From the NCBI GenBank assembly GCA_039545355.1, contig BCJJ01000005.1, forward strand, positions 867,008-931,007: a stretch of 64,000 bases of DNA. The letters are read 5' to 3'. Shown piece by piece: positions 30,529-41,690 of the stretch (within the stretch, counting starts at the first letter, position 1; the number at the start of each line of letters is the position of its first letter). The notes beneath the pieces are model-generated. The model was not told the origin of the DNA. It worked only from the letters and a program-made list of their open reading frames with translations, and made no database searches. A program made the position numbers and the translations under genes. The DNA comes from Trichosporon coremiiforme. Taxonomy: Eukaryota > Basidiomycota > Tremellomycetes > Trichosporonales > Trichosporonaceae.

Positions 30529-33500
30529 GGCTACCCGACCACAGGCAACGCTCTGCCTCCAGCCAAGTCCACGGTTGGGAAAAACGGAGCGACGACGATG
30601 CGCTTGTTGCTAGCTGGCGTCGAGATAGTGGGATAGCCGATTGTGTCGTAAGGATTGTAAGGATAGTGAATTGACTGTGACGAAAAGTCGGAGGAAGGGA
30701 CTGGGCGATGATCAAAGGATATTGTAAACGGATGTTGTGGTCGAGTTATCGCTGGGCCCTGTCTTCCTTGTCGATGATCCGGAGAGAAGAACGGGCAGAT
30801 CGATAGCGACTCGCAGCGTCGTCCTCGGTATCTCGTGACAGGGGGTCGGTAGTCCGTGCGCAAGGACCAATTCGAGCGAGTGCGCGGACTGGGAGAACTA
30901 GGCGGAAGGTGAGAGCTTGAGATTTCAGCGATCGAAACCAGACAAAGGAGCCGCAAGCAGGCGCCAGTCGGCCAGTGCCTTGCTGGCTTCAGAGGTCGAT
31001 GGTGCGCAGTCGGTGATGGCGAGAGCGGTGGTGGATTCTGTTGAAAGAGGAACGGGTGGGTTCGATGCGACGATGCGATATTTTGCCGTTGCAAGATGCG
31101 GTGCGGGGATGCCGGCGTGTATGGGATGCAAATACGCAGATGGGGCCGTGGGTATGTCGGTGCCGGCCGGAGCGATGATGTACTCAAAGATCCCAAGAGT
31201 AGAGTATAGAGTGTGTGTACTTGAGTTACGGTTTCGAGTGGTAATGTCTGTATCTGGTTGGGGGCTGTTCTAGCTTGGAGTGTGAGTAGCTCGCACTAGA
31301 GCTAAGCTGGCTCTGAGTGAACACACATCACCAACGACCAACTCGGGTACTAGGATACTAGGTACTAGGTACTAGGTCCAAGACAAGGTGCCCGTCTTAG
31401 TCTTCGGCCTTGGCCAGCCTAATCGAAAGAAGGATCGAGGATCAAAAGACGAGTGCACGACGAGCAAGGGAAAGGACCGTGGGCAAGGGGGCCAGGGCAG
31501 GGGCTGGTATGCGTGAGGGTGAGGGTGGTTGAGGGTCAGCGAGGGTGAGGAGCGAATGGAGCCCAGGATCACCAGCAAGATGACGACGAGCAGCGCGGGC
31601 GGGTTGTTGGAACTTGTAAGGGTGTGTTTTCTCCCCTGGACCAGGACCTGGGCAACCCGTACGACCCGCAGGACGAGGACGACGAGGACGACGAGGACGA
31701 CGAGGGCGAACAACAGCTGACGGCGTTTACCTTGTGTGGGCTTTGGAGTAGCGGCAGGCACTCTATCTGACCACGCCAGGATGCAGAGTTGCCCCAGTGC
31801 GAGTCGCGAAAGATGCTAGGGACCGGACGACAGGAACCACGCTCGCGAACTGGGGAGTCCCATGCGACCCTACAGAATGTGCAGAACAGGAGCAGCGGCG
31901 GCGCTGAAGCCCGAAGCCGTGGCGGCTTGTGGCTCTGGGGCGCGCCGGGCGCACGGGGGCGACGAGGAAAAGGCAAGCCCCAGTGAACAAAGAGAAACCC
32001 AGGAGATCAGGAAGAGATCAGGAAATCAGGACGCCTGCTCTTCAGGAGTGACCTCAGGAGGAATACGAGCAGCGTGCGATAGGGCTTATTCTGTTACTCC
32101 AGCAGTCGAGAGAGATCTCGCCAGGTCCTCATTACGTTGTTCCACGGTCCCACGACGGGCTGCGACCGACAGCCTCCCTTCGAAACACATCTCCGACTAG
32201 CCGTCGCTGCATGTGCTTGCCTGTGCATGCTCTGCTCTGATGCGCATGCTTTGTGTTCTGGCGCACTTTAAACTCGCGGACACTGGGACACCAGTGATGA
32301 AGCAGAGTGGCGCCAAACAGTCTCATGTATTCACGTACTCGCATCGAACACACGTCGCGTACACGTCGCGTAAGTCGGCGTACGTGCGCGTCTAGAGCGA
32401 TTATTTCTGTAACAGCGTGTTCAGATCAAAGCGCGCTCGATTTGAGATGCCAGTCCCACCCAAACTTTTACGGTGGCTTCAGCTTGTGCGTCCCTGGGTT
32501 CCGCCAGTCCCCGCGGTGTGCGGCCAGAGGCGCCGAAAGGTTCTGCGAGACAAGGGCCCAACAGCTCCAACGGTTCCATCGGGAATCGGGTCCCCTTCTG
32601 ACACTTCGCTGAATACCGGCGTCTTCGTCATCGGGGCTCTGTCGGCCCGTGCGCGCCGGCTCCTTGTTCGTCGCATGTGACTGGGGAGGCCGCCATGTTT
32701 GATGTCTGGCTGGAACTAGGACGGGAGTTGCAGACCCGATAGAAAAGGAAGAGCAATTGGAACAACGTGTCACCTTGAATTCTGTCAATTGGGCCGCTGC
32801 GCGCTAGATTACGCTCGGCCCTCTCTGCACAATCGCACACGGGCACCCTGGCCGCTCGATGTTGGTCCGAGACAGGCGTTTGGCGAGCGGATATGCGGAA
32901 CGAAAAGCCGGAGAATGGCGGCACGAAGGGGGTGCACATAATGGTGCTGAATACTTTGGGTTTCGTGGTCTGGGGCGGAGACCGGGATACAAGACAAGAG
33001 GTCTATGGAGGCTGGGATGCAAGCCGGGGTAGACCCACGAGGAAAGCCGCAAGGAAGGACAAACAGACACGTATTTACGAGCGATGCATGGCATTCACAA
33101 CACACAGCCCGTGCCCATCTCGTACCTCGAGTACGCCAGTTCCTGTGCAGGACCAGGGGACCCAGTACCTCGCCAGCGAGCGACATTCGACGCACGCGCG
33201 CGCACAAACTAGCCATGCACACACTCAGGTTCACGCCTGGGCCGCTCCTCTGTCTCACCGCAGACTCACTTCAGCGGCTAGAGTCAAGATGCTAGCCGAC
33301 CAATCTTGTCTTCAAGCAGTCAGCCGAGCCATGCGTTGCGCTCGGTGCAAGCAACCCAAATCGGGGCCCTATGGTTCTTGCCTTATGCACGTATACCAGC
33401 CATTGCATCGCAGAGTGAGGCTATTGCCTTCGGGGATCAGTCGACAACAAAACTTCGGGCCGTGGCGTCTCGGTAGCCACAGACCTGCCAAGGCTCGTCT

Positions 33501-36284
33501 GCCTGTTGATATGTTTTCCACGCTATGATCTGCCATCTCATCCTTTTGGTTTTGGAATCATGGGCCGGCGCACACCGCACAGGCTGGCGCAGGGTGAGTT
33601 GGACAACAACCCATGGTAACACAGGGCCGGCGTAGGACAGGCGCCGTTCCATCCTCAAAGTGGCGCTGTACCATACCCAGAACCGCCATCGCTGTCCTAC
33701 CGACAGTCCACGACGCTGGGATGGGTACGTCGCCGGCCCTTTTGATGTGCATTGTCGTCGTTGTGTGGCGCCGGTGAGGATCCGTGCACTCAGCATCCAG
33801 ATACCAAGGGAGCCTCGGATGCAGTGAATGCAGAAGGAAGCGAAGGGGCTGAACAGCCAGCTGCTCGCCGTTCTCGCCGTTGACCTCGTGGCGAAGTCGT
33901 CAGTCATTGCTGCCGCTGGAGCTGCCTCTGAAGCCCATGCGTGCGAAATCCTCCGAAATACCAGATGAGACAGAGCACAACGCCAACTCGCACGCAGCGC
34001 ACGCGGCGCCCACGATGCCGTGCACAAAGAATAGACGGGCTGCGCGGACTGCGATGGGACGCTGGCTCTCGTAAGTCGCCACCGCGCCGGACCTGGTATG
34101 GCCTCGTATCGGCGACGGGCAAGGGATCGGCGCAGTTGGCGGGGGGCGGAGGAGATTCGCAGGCGGTTCGACGGGCCGTTGACGCCTGCACTCTCCCTGG
34201 CCCACGAGCCTTCTGCCTGGGGGCGGAATGTAGGCTGTTTCTGGGAATACAACTTTAGGAAGTAGTAACAAAAAGACGCACACTCGCAAGAGAACTGGAA
34301 GGACCGGGAGACTTGAGGTGCGTACATTCTCCATTCCTTTTCCTTGCCTTTCATTGCATGTTGCGTACATGCTTTTCAGGAACTGCACAAAACTGAATCG
34401 TCACACCTTCCTCGTCCCCTTTGCTCCTGTTCTCCTGGCCGCTACCCGCAGCCGGCGCCGTCAGACAGCCGGCATTGTCGCACCTCTCACACGTCAACAG
34501 AATTGGTGGCGATCACCACGGGACGATGGACGGGCACGAGGGACACAAGGCGCCGGCTGAACCTGCGTACCTCAGTCGCGCCTATTCCTTGCCTTGAGGT
34601 GCTGTTCTCGAAACCATGCACTCCGCATCTGTCAGGAACGCCTTTTAGCCTGCCAGGTACTCGTTGAGTGACACCACCGCCACCCAGTAACGCCTCCTCT
34701 CGCTGACCCGATGTACCTGCTCACTTCTCAGCCTGAGAAAGAAAGGGAGTACGCCGCCGCCTTTGCTTTGCCTCGTGGACTGGTACGGCGGCCTTGAATT
34801 GCCTGCTGTCATCACAAAGTACAGCCGATGGACCGGGGACAGGCAGATCTCAGTGGTACTGCAGTGCCTCGGAACCATGCAGCGCAGATCTTATTCATTT
34901 CCCTTTGCTGTTCCAAAGAGTCAGCCCGCCACGCTTGAGCCTACGACGGACCGAGTAGTCACTAGTTATTCACTGCGCGACCGCATGGTGGCGCTGGAAG
35001 CGCTACCGAACGGTGCTTCTGGGCACTCGGCCCTGCGGGGTGAATCAGTAGGGACCGGCGCCGATAAGCCTCAAGGACCGTCGGTAGGTACGGCGCTGCG
35101 ACTGAAACTACGAAAGTGAAGCAGCACTTGGATTAGAGTTTCTCTCTGATGCATGTAATATCGCTTCTACGTGCGAGTGAGAATGGGGAGAGTTATTCCG
35201 ACCACCACCAGTCCGCCGCGCCAGGTTTAAGCTCTCGACTCCTGCCAGGGAATATCGATCCCCTTACGTCGCCCTCGGGCACCTGCAGGGATCAATGTCC
35301 AACACGCCCAACGCGCCAAAAGTTCACCGGCAACCCCAAGTCCTCGTCCACTACTGAGCCAGGTACATTAATCTGTCGCCCTCGGCATGCAGGCACTCCG
35401 CAGCCACTGCACCTCATGTGCTGCTCCCACACCTCCCACATCGCACACAAGATTGCAGAAGTGGCACTTCAAAGCGTGATTCGCTAGCTGCACGGTACGG
35501 TAGAACTTTGGCAGAATTCTGGCCCCTGTGCGAAACATCTGCCAGTCGTACGCACTCCAGCTCCAGAGGATGACGATCCGTCACAGACTTCAGACCCACT
35601 CCATGCCAATGAAATGGAACGTTTGGGTCGCTTCCTTCCTTCATGGTCCTTGCAAGTCCGCCCTACAATCCGGGGCGACCCCTTGTACCAGGTCTACATT
35701 TCTCAGTACCGCTATATGCGCTATGGGCACTCCTTTGCGGTCTTCGCTTCTGGCCGTTTGCTCATGCCGGCGGAGGGGAGCGTCTCGCGCCTGACATAAT
35801 CTCGCACCGTTGGTTTAGGACGCGAGACGCGTCGTCCTGCCCCCTTCTGCCGCACTCCGCCCCATCGTCGAGCCGCTGCTCACGATTTGGCTGCGCAAAT
35901 ACCTCGATCGCAGGAATCTGACCGAAGCCTCGATCGCCCAGCGCACAGTGTTCACCCACAGACGCCGAAAGTGCCTTCTCCACACTAATACCAGGTCCAT
36001 TTCACTTCCCCGTAGCTGTCCCGTCGCCAACTTTGTTTTCTTGTGTCAACATTGTGACGCCGGTGACTGGGCAGGTCTTGCGTAGCACAGCTGTTCGATC
36101 CGAAAATCAGAACGTTACACATGCACTGAACTTTTGTTACACATTCGGTTGTAAATGCTTACATCTGAGGTTCCGTACTTTCGTCGTAAGGGGCACAGGG
36201 CTGGTTTGGTATCCTTTGGTGTTGTTGCTCCTGATGGTGAGGTGATGGCGATCCGGCAGTAGATTGAATCCGAGGCCGGTGGGT
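30529..36284. other. Long region without a convincing gene
   Basis: About 5.75 kb. The left part (30529-31300) is the promoter and a C/T-rich leader of the minus-strand gene. A GGTACTA-type short tandem repeat lies at 31346-31377, and a GACGACGAG repeat at about 31669-31706. Frames such as 33437-34354 (minus) are long but Arg/Ser/Trp-rich, without domain or intron support. No transposase, reverse transcriptase or terminal repeat is seen. The region could hold non-coding RNAs or decayed sequence. Confidence 0.45.
31346..31377. repeat. Short tandem repeat, unit about GGTACTA
   Basis: Four near-copies of a 7-8-bp unit (GGTACTA, GGATACTA, GGTACTA, GGTACTA) occur in a row. It is non-coding and no function is evident. 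Confidence 0.7.
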
Positions 36285-37937
36285 TCATGCGATGCAGCAG
36301 CAGTCGAGGCAGCACGAGAGCAACGATTGATCTTCATGACGTTGTGCGCCAGCGCCCGCGCCGAACCGCAGTTGCTCAAGAGTGTCCATCTCTTGACTGC
36401 TGACGAGACGCAGTACCAGACGGGTCTCCGACTGTGCCGGAATGGTTGCAGCGTCACTGTGGTCGTCCAATGGTTCGGTCACCACCTCCCCTCCGACTAG
36501 GGAAACATCGTTGAGCCAGGCCCGCAACTCAGGATTTGCATTTCCGCGATCGACGGCAGATTCCGTTCCCACAGCCACACCTTGTGATGTTAGGTGGTGC
36601 AACTCACAAGATGCGAAAGAAGTCAACTCACTGTGGGAACCAATCCTGGTACTGGACACGGCCTGTTGTTCGCTTGTGTCATTGAGGCGGATCAGCGGCT
36701 CCGGCAGCGCTTCCAATGTTTCTGACGTTACCAGTGCACGGGTTCGCAGCTTCGAACTCGGTTCACGGGCCGGTGTCACGCGCGAGGCGATCACGTCCTG
36801 TGAGCACGACAGCAGCTGTTCCGAGTAGAACTTGAAGGCCTCGCTTGAAGCGTCAAGGCGTCGCAGTGGCTCTCCCATTGGTATCCTTCCGATTAGTTCA
36901 ACTGCGCGAACGAGGGACCCCCAAAGTAAAGCCATTGACTCGTGGTTGAGTGAGTACTCCCCTTCCTGGATCTGTAAAGCGGCTTGTGCTTCAGCGTGAT
37001 AACTGTAAATCATATCGTGGCAAAGGAGGAGGTGCGGATCGACGAGGTCTGTTCCCAGTAGTGTCGAAAGGCCAATGCGACCGCTGGGATACTGATGCAG
37101 CAGCCATGGTGAGACCTCCAGCGCCATTGTGAACACAACAGGACTACCATGTGTGACGGGCTTGACGTCAGCTTCAGTCACGACGGTGGCACTCACGCCC
37201 TCGTCGTCTTCCCTCACGCCTTCAACATTGAGGATGCAAAGGCGGCTGAACCTGGAGTTGACCAAGACCATGCTCCAGAAAGTTCCACATTCCATCCATG
37301 CTTTTGCCAGTAACCCTGTCGCTTCCGACAAGGCTGTGAGAATGGTCTGGGGACCTGTTGGAGATCTAAGGTTGCCAGGAAGGAGCCGAGAGTTAAGCTT
37401 ATAGTGCTTCAAGTGGATGATAAGCGTTGCGAGTCGCCAGGCATGCTTGACGCCTTCCTTGCTTTCCGTCTTGGTCGAGGCCGTGAGGCGAAGTTTAGGA
37501 ACTCCGAGGACTTGTTCCTCATGACCTGGTCTGCCAGGTGCAGCAAAGTTGATTGGGGACCCCGCAGTTGACGACGAGTACACGGAGTATGAATCCGATG
37601 TCTGGAAGAGCATTAGTAAGGCGGTGTCAGTGTGACGTACGCTTTCCGTGGTGCCGGTCCGGAGCGAGTTCAGAGACGGACGGTAGACGTTGAGCCCCAT
37701 GGAAGAAGACTTGGCTGGCGTCTCTACGGCGACCTGAGTCTGCAGGCCTAAGCCTATCGGTGGGAACCAGTCGAACAGAGATTCGACGAGGTCTGCGGTG
37801 GCATTCGTCACATCTTCATCGTCGCCTCTGGACACTTGATGGAGGAAGGCTCGAACAGAGCGGTAAAAGTCGCTCTCTTCAGCGGATTCGTAAAAATGCG
37901 GGGGTTCTAGCGTCTGCAGATAAGCAGAGAAGAGCAT
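36285..37937 (-). CDS. Unknown protein with C-terminal CaaX box (537 aa)
   Basis: The frame is open for 550 codons, but an internal segment 37640-37602 (39 nt, GTACGT..CTAAT..CCAG) has every mark of an intron. Removing it gives exons 37937-37641 and 37601-36285 and a 537-residue protein. The N-terminus (MLFSAYLQTLEPPHFYES) is helical. The middle contains hydrophobic and aromatic helices (LKHYKLNSRLLPGNL, FWSMVLVNSRFSRLCIL, VSPWLLHQYPSGRIGL). The C-terminus is Cys-rich and ends CCLDCCCIA, so the last four residues CCIA form a farnesylation-type CaaX box with neighbouring palmitoylation candidates. A peripheral membrane or signalling role is inferred from that ending only. The family is not recognised and may be lineage-restricted. 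The gene is divergent from mtTFB, 342 bp apart. Confidence 0.72.
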   Translation of the reverse strand: MLFSAYLQTLEPPHFYESAEESDFYRSVRAFLHQVSRGDDEDVTNATADLVESLFDWFPPIGLGLQTQVAVETPAKSSSMGLNVYRPSLNSLRTGTTESVRHTDTALLMLFQTSDSYSVYSSSTAGSPINFAAPGRPGHEEQVLGVPKLRLTASTKTESKEGVKHAWRLATLIIHLKHYKLNSRLLPGNLRSPTGPQTILTALSEATGLLAKAWMECGTFWSMVLVNSRFSRLCILNVEGVREDDEGVSATVVTEADVKPVTHGSPVVFTMALEVSPWLLHQYPSGRIGLSTLLGTDLVDPHLLLCHDMIYSYHAEAQAALQIQEGEYSLNHESMALLWGSLVRAVELIGRIPMGEPLRRLDASSEAFKFYSEQLLSCSQDVIASRVTPAREPSSKLRTRALVTSETLEALPEPLIRLNDTSEQQAVSSTRIGSHSELTSFASCELHHLTSQGVAVGTESAVDRGNANPELRAWLNDVSLVGGEVVTEPLDDHSDAATIPAQSETRLVLRLVSSQEMDTLEQLRFGAGAGAQRHEDQSLLSCCLDCCCIA

Positions 37938-38279
37938 AGCGCGGTGAGGTGAGGGCGGGATAAGGGGAAGTGTCAGCTGTCAATGTTGGAGTGAGGCAGG
38001 GGGACCGTTAGAGATGTAAGGGAATGTGACTGTGTTAGGTTCATGGCGTGCTCGTGTAGAGAGCGTTAGAGCGTTAGATCGTTCTGATAGCTGCGTTCAC
38101 CAAAGACAAATGCGGAGATCGAGTAGATCGGGTGGATCGTAAGTCACTTGCGGTGGTGACGTACTGGCAACCTCCACTAACCACGTGACAAATTTCCTGC
38201 TGCAACTCAACTTTCGGATGCCCTCCCATTCGGTCAGCGTAGATGCTACGTCTGCCAACTCTACAACAGTAGCTCAGCC
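37938..38279. promoter_or_regulatory. Divergent promoter, CaaX protein and mtTFB
   Basis: These 342 bp hold both promoters and leaders. The sequence CCACGTGAC near 38179 resembles an E-box-type site. Nothing else specific is claimed. Confidence 0.45.
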
Positions 38280-40040
38280 ATGCCTCGGCTACGACTACCA
38301 CCGCTACCGCCGGCCATTGAATGGGGCAACACGGTCTGGATGAAGAGCCCTCGCGGCGAGGGTGCTGGCTCGCGCGAGAGCGGCAAGCGCGTGACCGTCG
38401 CCAACAAGGACCTCGCCAACCAATTCGTCCGCGAACTCGGAATACGGAAGAACGAGGTCGTTATCGACGCCTACTGTGGGCCGGGACAGACCACGCGCGC
38501 GCTTCTCGCCGGAGGACACGACGAAACGACCTCCGCCGACTGGAAGCGGACCGTCGAGGAGCTGACGGAGAAGGGGCTCCCAATCGGCCCGGTCGCTTCC
38601 GAGATTAAGCGGAGACGAGGAACCGCCATGGACTTTAACTTTCCTCCATGGGACGTATCCGAGACCGACGACATCGTGCGGCCGATAGTGAGGGCCAAGG
38701 GGCGGCCGCCAAAGGCGAAGGCAAACGAAGAGGGAGAAGTGGCCGCCGCCAAGTCGTCCTCGGGTATCACCCCGAAATTCGTGGTAGCAAACGACCCCAA
38801 AGTGTCGGCGCTCTGGCGAGGATTCGGTTTCGACCCGGACCAGCTCCCTCCGAGCAGGTGGGAGATGGACGACGTCCCGGAACCCGGCGCGGAGAAGCCC
38901 ACCGGACTGAGACAGTTGAAGCGGACCGTTTACCCTTCGCACCTGGAGCCGAACCTCGGAATTTCCCCGGTCACTATCTACCACTGGCCCACGGCGGCGT
39001 CGATTCTGAATGACCCCCTTGTCGCACAGCATCTGGAGGTGTACGACGAGTCGAAGGGCCCTCTGGAGGGAACGAAGCGACCATGGGACGCCCCTGCTCC
39101 GCCCATCACGCTTGTCGCCACGATTCCGGACGCCGTGTTCGGTGACCAGCTCGTCAACCAGTGGATCCTGAGCGCGACGTCGAGCAACGCCGACGGCAAG
39201 CGCGGATGGATCTGGGAGTGGGGCCGTGTCCGTCTCGCTCTCCTGGTCACGAGGGGCGTTTACGACGTGAGTGCACCTGCGCTTCTTCACTGACATGCAG
39301 CGCATCATGGCTCCTCTTGGTGGAACCAACTACTGCAAGCTGTCCGTCCTCACCCACGCTCTCTTCGATGTTCGCCCTCTCCCTCCTCTGCACCACATCC
39401 GTGACCCCTCCGACCCGACCGAGCGCGTCAAGGACAAGAACGACCTGCGCAAGGGCAAGGTCAAGGAAGTCGCGGGCGAGGAGAAGGAGTTTACAAAGCG
39501 GCGGACGATTGCCCGGTGGTGGATCGGGGGCACAACGACGGGCAAGGTGACGCCGACGTTTGCGGGCGACTTCTACCCGGTCAAAGAAACGCTGACGACG
39601 TCGGGCGGCAAGAGCAGCCATCCCGACACGCGCCTCCTGCGCCCGCACTTGCTTGGCATCGAGCTCATCCCCAAGGCGCACCCTGTCGTGACTGCCGCGC
39701 AGCGTGAGAGCTGGGACTACATCCTGCGCAAGATGTTTGTCCGCTCTACCGTTCCTCTAGGAGAGGCCCTGCCCGCACTCGCCTTTGGCGCAGACAACCT
39801 CATCGACAAGATCATGACGCCGAACAACGGATACAAGGGCGAGCCCGTCATGCCCGACGAGATCATCCGCAACATCTCGACCAACCAGTGGGCGCGCATC
39901 GTCGACGTCTTTGACAAGTGGGCGTTCAAGCCGGAGGTGAGTCACTATTGAGTTACGACTGCAACACTGACAAACAGAACCTCATCACAGATGGCATGGA
40001 CCTTGACTTGGAGGAGTCACGCGAGATAGGCCTCACGTAG
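38280..40040 (+). CDS. Mitochondrial transcription factor B / rRNA dimethyltransferase family (561 aa)
   Basis: Exons 38280-39266, 39301-39936 and 39978-40040 (introns of 34 and 41 nt) give 561 residues. The core is the KsgA/Dim1 SAM-methyltransferase fold as found in mtTFB/Mtf1: ANKDLANQFVRELGIRKN, VVIDAYCGPGQTTRALLAGG (motif I), WIWEWGRVRLALLVTRGVYD and APLGGTNYCKLSVLTHALF. The protein is much longer than yeast Mtf1 (341 aa), with a Lys/Arg-rich basic insertion after motif I and an acidic end (LDLEESREIGL). It should help mitochondrial RNA polymerase melt promoters; whether it still methylates rRNA cannot be told. The N-terminus (MPRLRLPPLPPAIEW) is compatible with mitochondrial import. The last coding exon is only 63 nt. 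Confidence 0.85.
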
Positions 40041-40109
40041 ACAGTCGATCATTCAGAAGCTACAATCATCATATATCCTGCATACTGTAACCATGTATTA
40101 CCCTGCTCC

Positions 40110-41163
40110 CTAGTTTTTGTTGACCTGTTCCTCGAGGTCGTGCTGCTTCTTCTGGTCGGCGATCCAGCCGCGGATCGCCGTGCTTCCCATCTTGAGCTCC
40201 TTCAGCTGCTCCGCGTCCGCGTTGGAGAGGTTCACCGTCGTGCCCGCCTCCTCGGCGACAATGCTGGAGATGACGTCGATGCAGAGGATGTCGAGCTCGC
40301 CGAGGTTCTTCTCCTTGCGGACCGTGTTCACGTACGCGCCGCCAGACATCGTCTCGCGGGACACGATGAGCGCCTCGATCTCGGGGTCCCACGCCGTCGG
40401 CCCGAGCGCGTCCTGGATCTCGACGACGTCGAGCTGAATGTCCCCCGGCCCGCACCGCTTCAGGAAGGCGTTGACGCCGCTGATCCGCGTCGACAGGTCC
40501 TCCAGCACGCCCGCATTGCTCTTCGACTTGAGCTGGTCCGGCGACATGACACCCACGATGAGCCGCTTCTCGCTCACGAACAGTGCCATGTTGATCAGAA
40601 TCTTGTGCGCGGCGTGCAGGTGGTCGAACGTGCCCCCGATCGCCGACACGGGGTATCCGCCCACCGGCGTCGAGTCGGCGAGCGTAGCGTCGCCCGGAAG
40701 CTTGCGTGACAGGATCGTTCGTCGCTTCGCATTCGAAGCGCCAGCCTCGACAATGCGCCATCCGAGGTCCTCGTGGTCTGCGAGTAAGCGTCGATCAGAC
40801 CTATGACTCACCCTCCAAACGGACGACCTCGTCCGGCACCGCCTGCAGCTTCTCGGACCAGTCACCTAGCTCGCCGTCGAAGCGCACCTCGACATTGAGC
40901 AGGACGCGGTTCGCTGTCCATTGTCCGGCGGCCAGAGCAGCATAAACCTTACCGAGGAAGCGCTGCAGCTCCTCAAAGTGCGCTTTCGGGGCCTCCCGCA
41001 GCTCGGCGTAGAGCTGCTTTCCTGATCCGGGTGTAGAGAAGACAACGGTCAGCGACTCTGTCGGCTCCTGCGCGGCCTCGAAGATGACCGGAAGCAGGGA
41101 AGATGGATCCTTCAGGACCCCCGAGGTGAAGGGGAGGATGAGGACCGAGTTCATGGCCGCCAT
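40110..41163 (-). CDS. CAB4: Phosphopantetheine adenylyltransferase (339 aa)
   Basis: Exons 41163-40812 and 40777-40110 are split by a 34-nt intron (GTGAGT..GCAG). The C-terminal half is a nucleotidyltransferase fold: AIGGTFDHLHAAHKILI carries the (T/H)xxH nucleotide-binding motif, followed by VGVMSPDQLKSKSNAGVLED, the substrate-binding VSRETMSGGAYVNTVRKEKN and SSIVAEE near the end. It converts 4'-phosphopantetheine and ATP to dephospho-CoA in CoA synthesis; in fungi this is the separate Cab4 enzyme. The N-terminal 120 residues (LPFTSGVLKDPSSLLPVI) are a fungal extension of unclear role. The start could be Met1 or Met4. It converges with mtTFB, with only 69 bp between the stops. Confidence 0.9.
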
Positions 41164-41690
41164 CGTGGTCGTTGTGGTGGTATGAAGAGATAGGTGTAGT
41201 GTTCAAGAAACCCCAAGGCAACGACGTCAAGTAGCCGGTCCGGTCCGGCGGCTTGCGCCGATCGGAATGGGCGCCAAATGCCGAAAACAGTCGCCCTGGA
41301 ATTCGAACCGCGCGAATGGGGCTTGGTGGATTGGAGAACGGAGCTCTTGTGTGTATCGTTTCTGCGCCTCCTTGCTTCTGGAGAGGCAGAGGGTTGGTGG
41401 CTCGCCTCTCGTATTTACCACGTCAATGAAGTTGCGCGGATGTTGGAATTAGCATATAAGCGATCCAGCAGCCTAATAGTAATTACTTCCCGTTTTTCCA
41501 TATCCCAACACGCGGAGCACCATGCCATGCACCAGGCTCGACTGAGTAAAGAAGAGCAGGTGTGATCAGTAGCCTTCGAGCGCAGTCGCACTCGCTCGAT
41601 GATCTAAGAACCCATGCATTATGGAATGTGTGTTCATTATTCTGTAGTCTATTCGTAAAGCTCAAGTCGTTGACATGTGGAAGAAGGCGT
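41164..41690. other. Intergenic region
   Basis: About 527 bp: the promoter of the adenylyltransferase gene and the 3' flank of the transporter gene. A GGAATTCGAACCG string resembles a tRNA T-loop, but no cloverleaf can be built around it. No gene is seen. Confidence 0.5.

Noticed and set aside
33437..34354. 305-codon minus-strand open frame
   Set aside because: Composition is rich in Arg, Ser and Trp, no domain, intron signals or start context support it, and several other frames overlap it. It is probably a chance frame in GC-rich DNA.
41255..41345. T-loop-like GGTTCGAATTCC, possible tRNA
   Set aside because: The bases flanking the loop do not pair, and no acceptor, D or anticodon stem can be formed around it.
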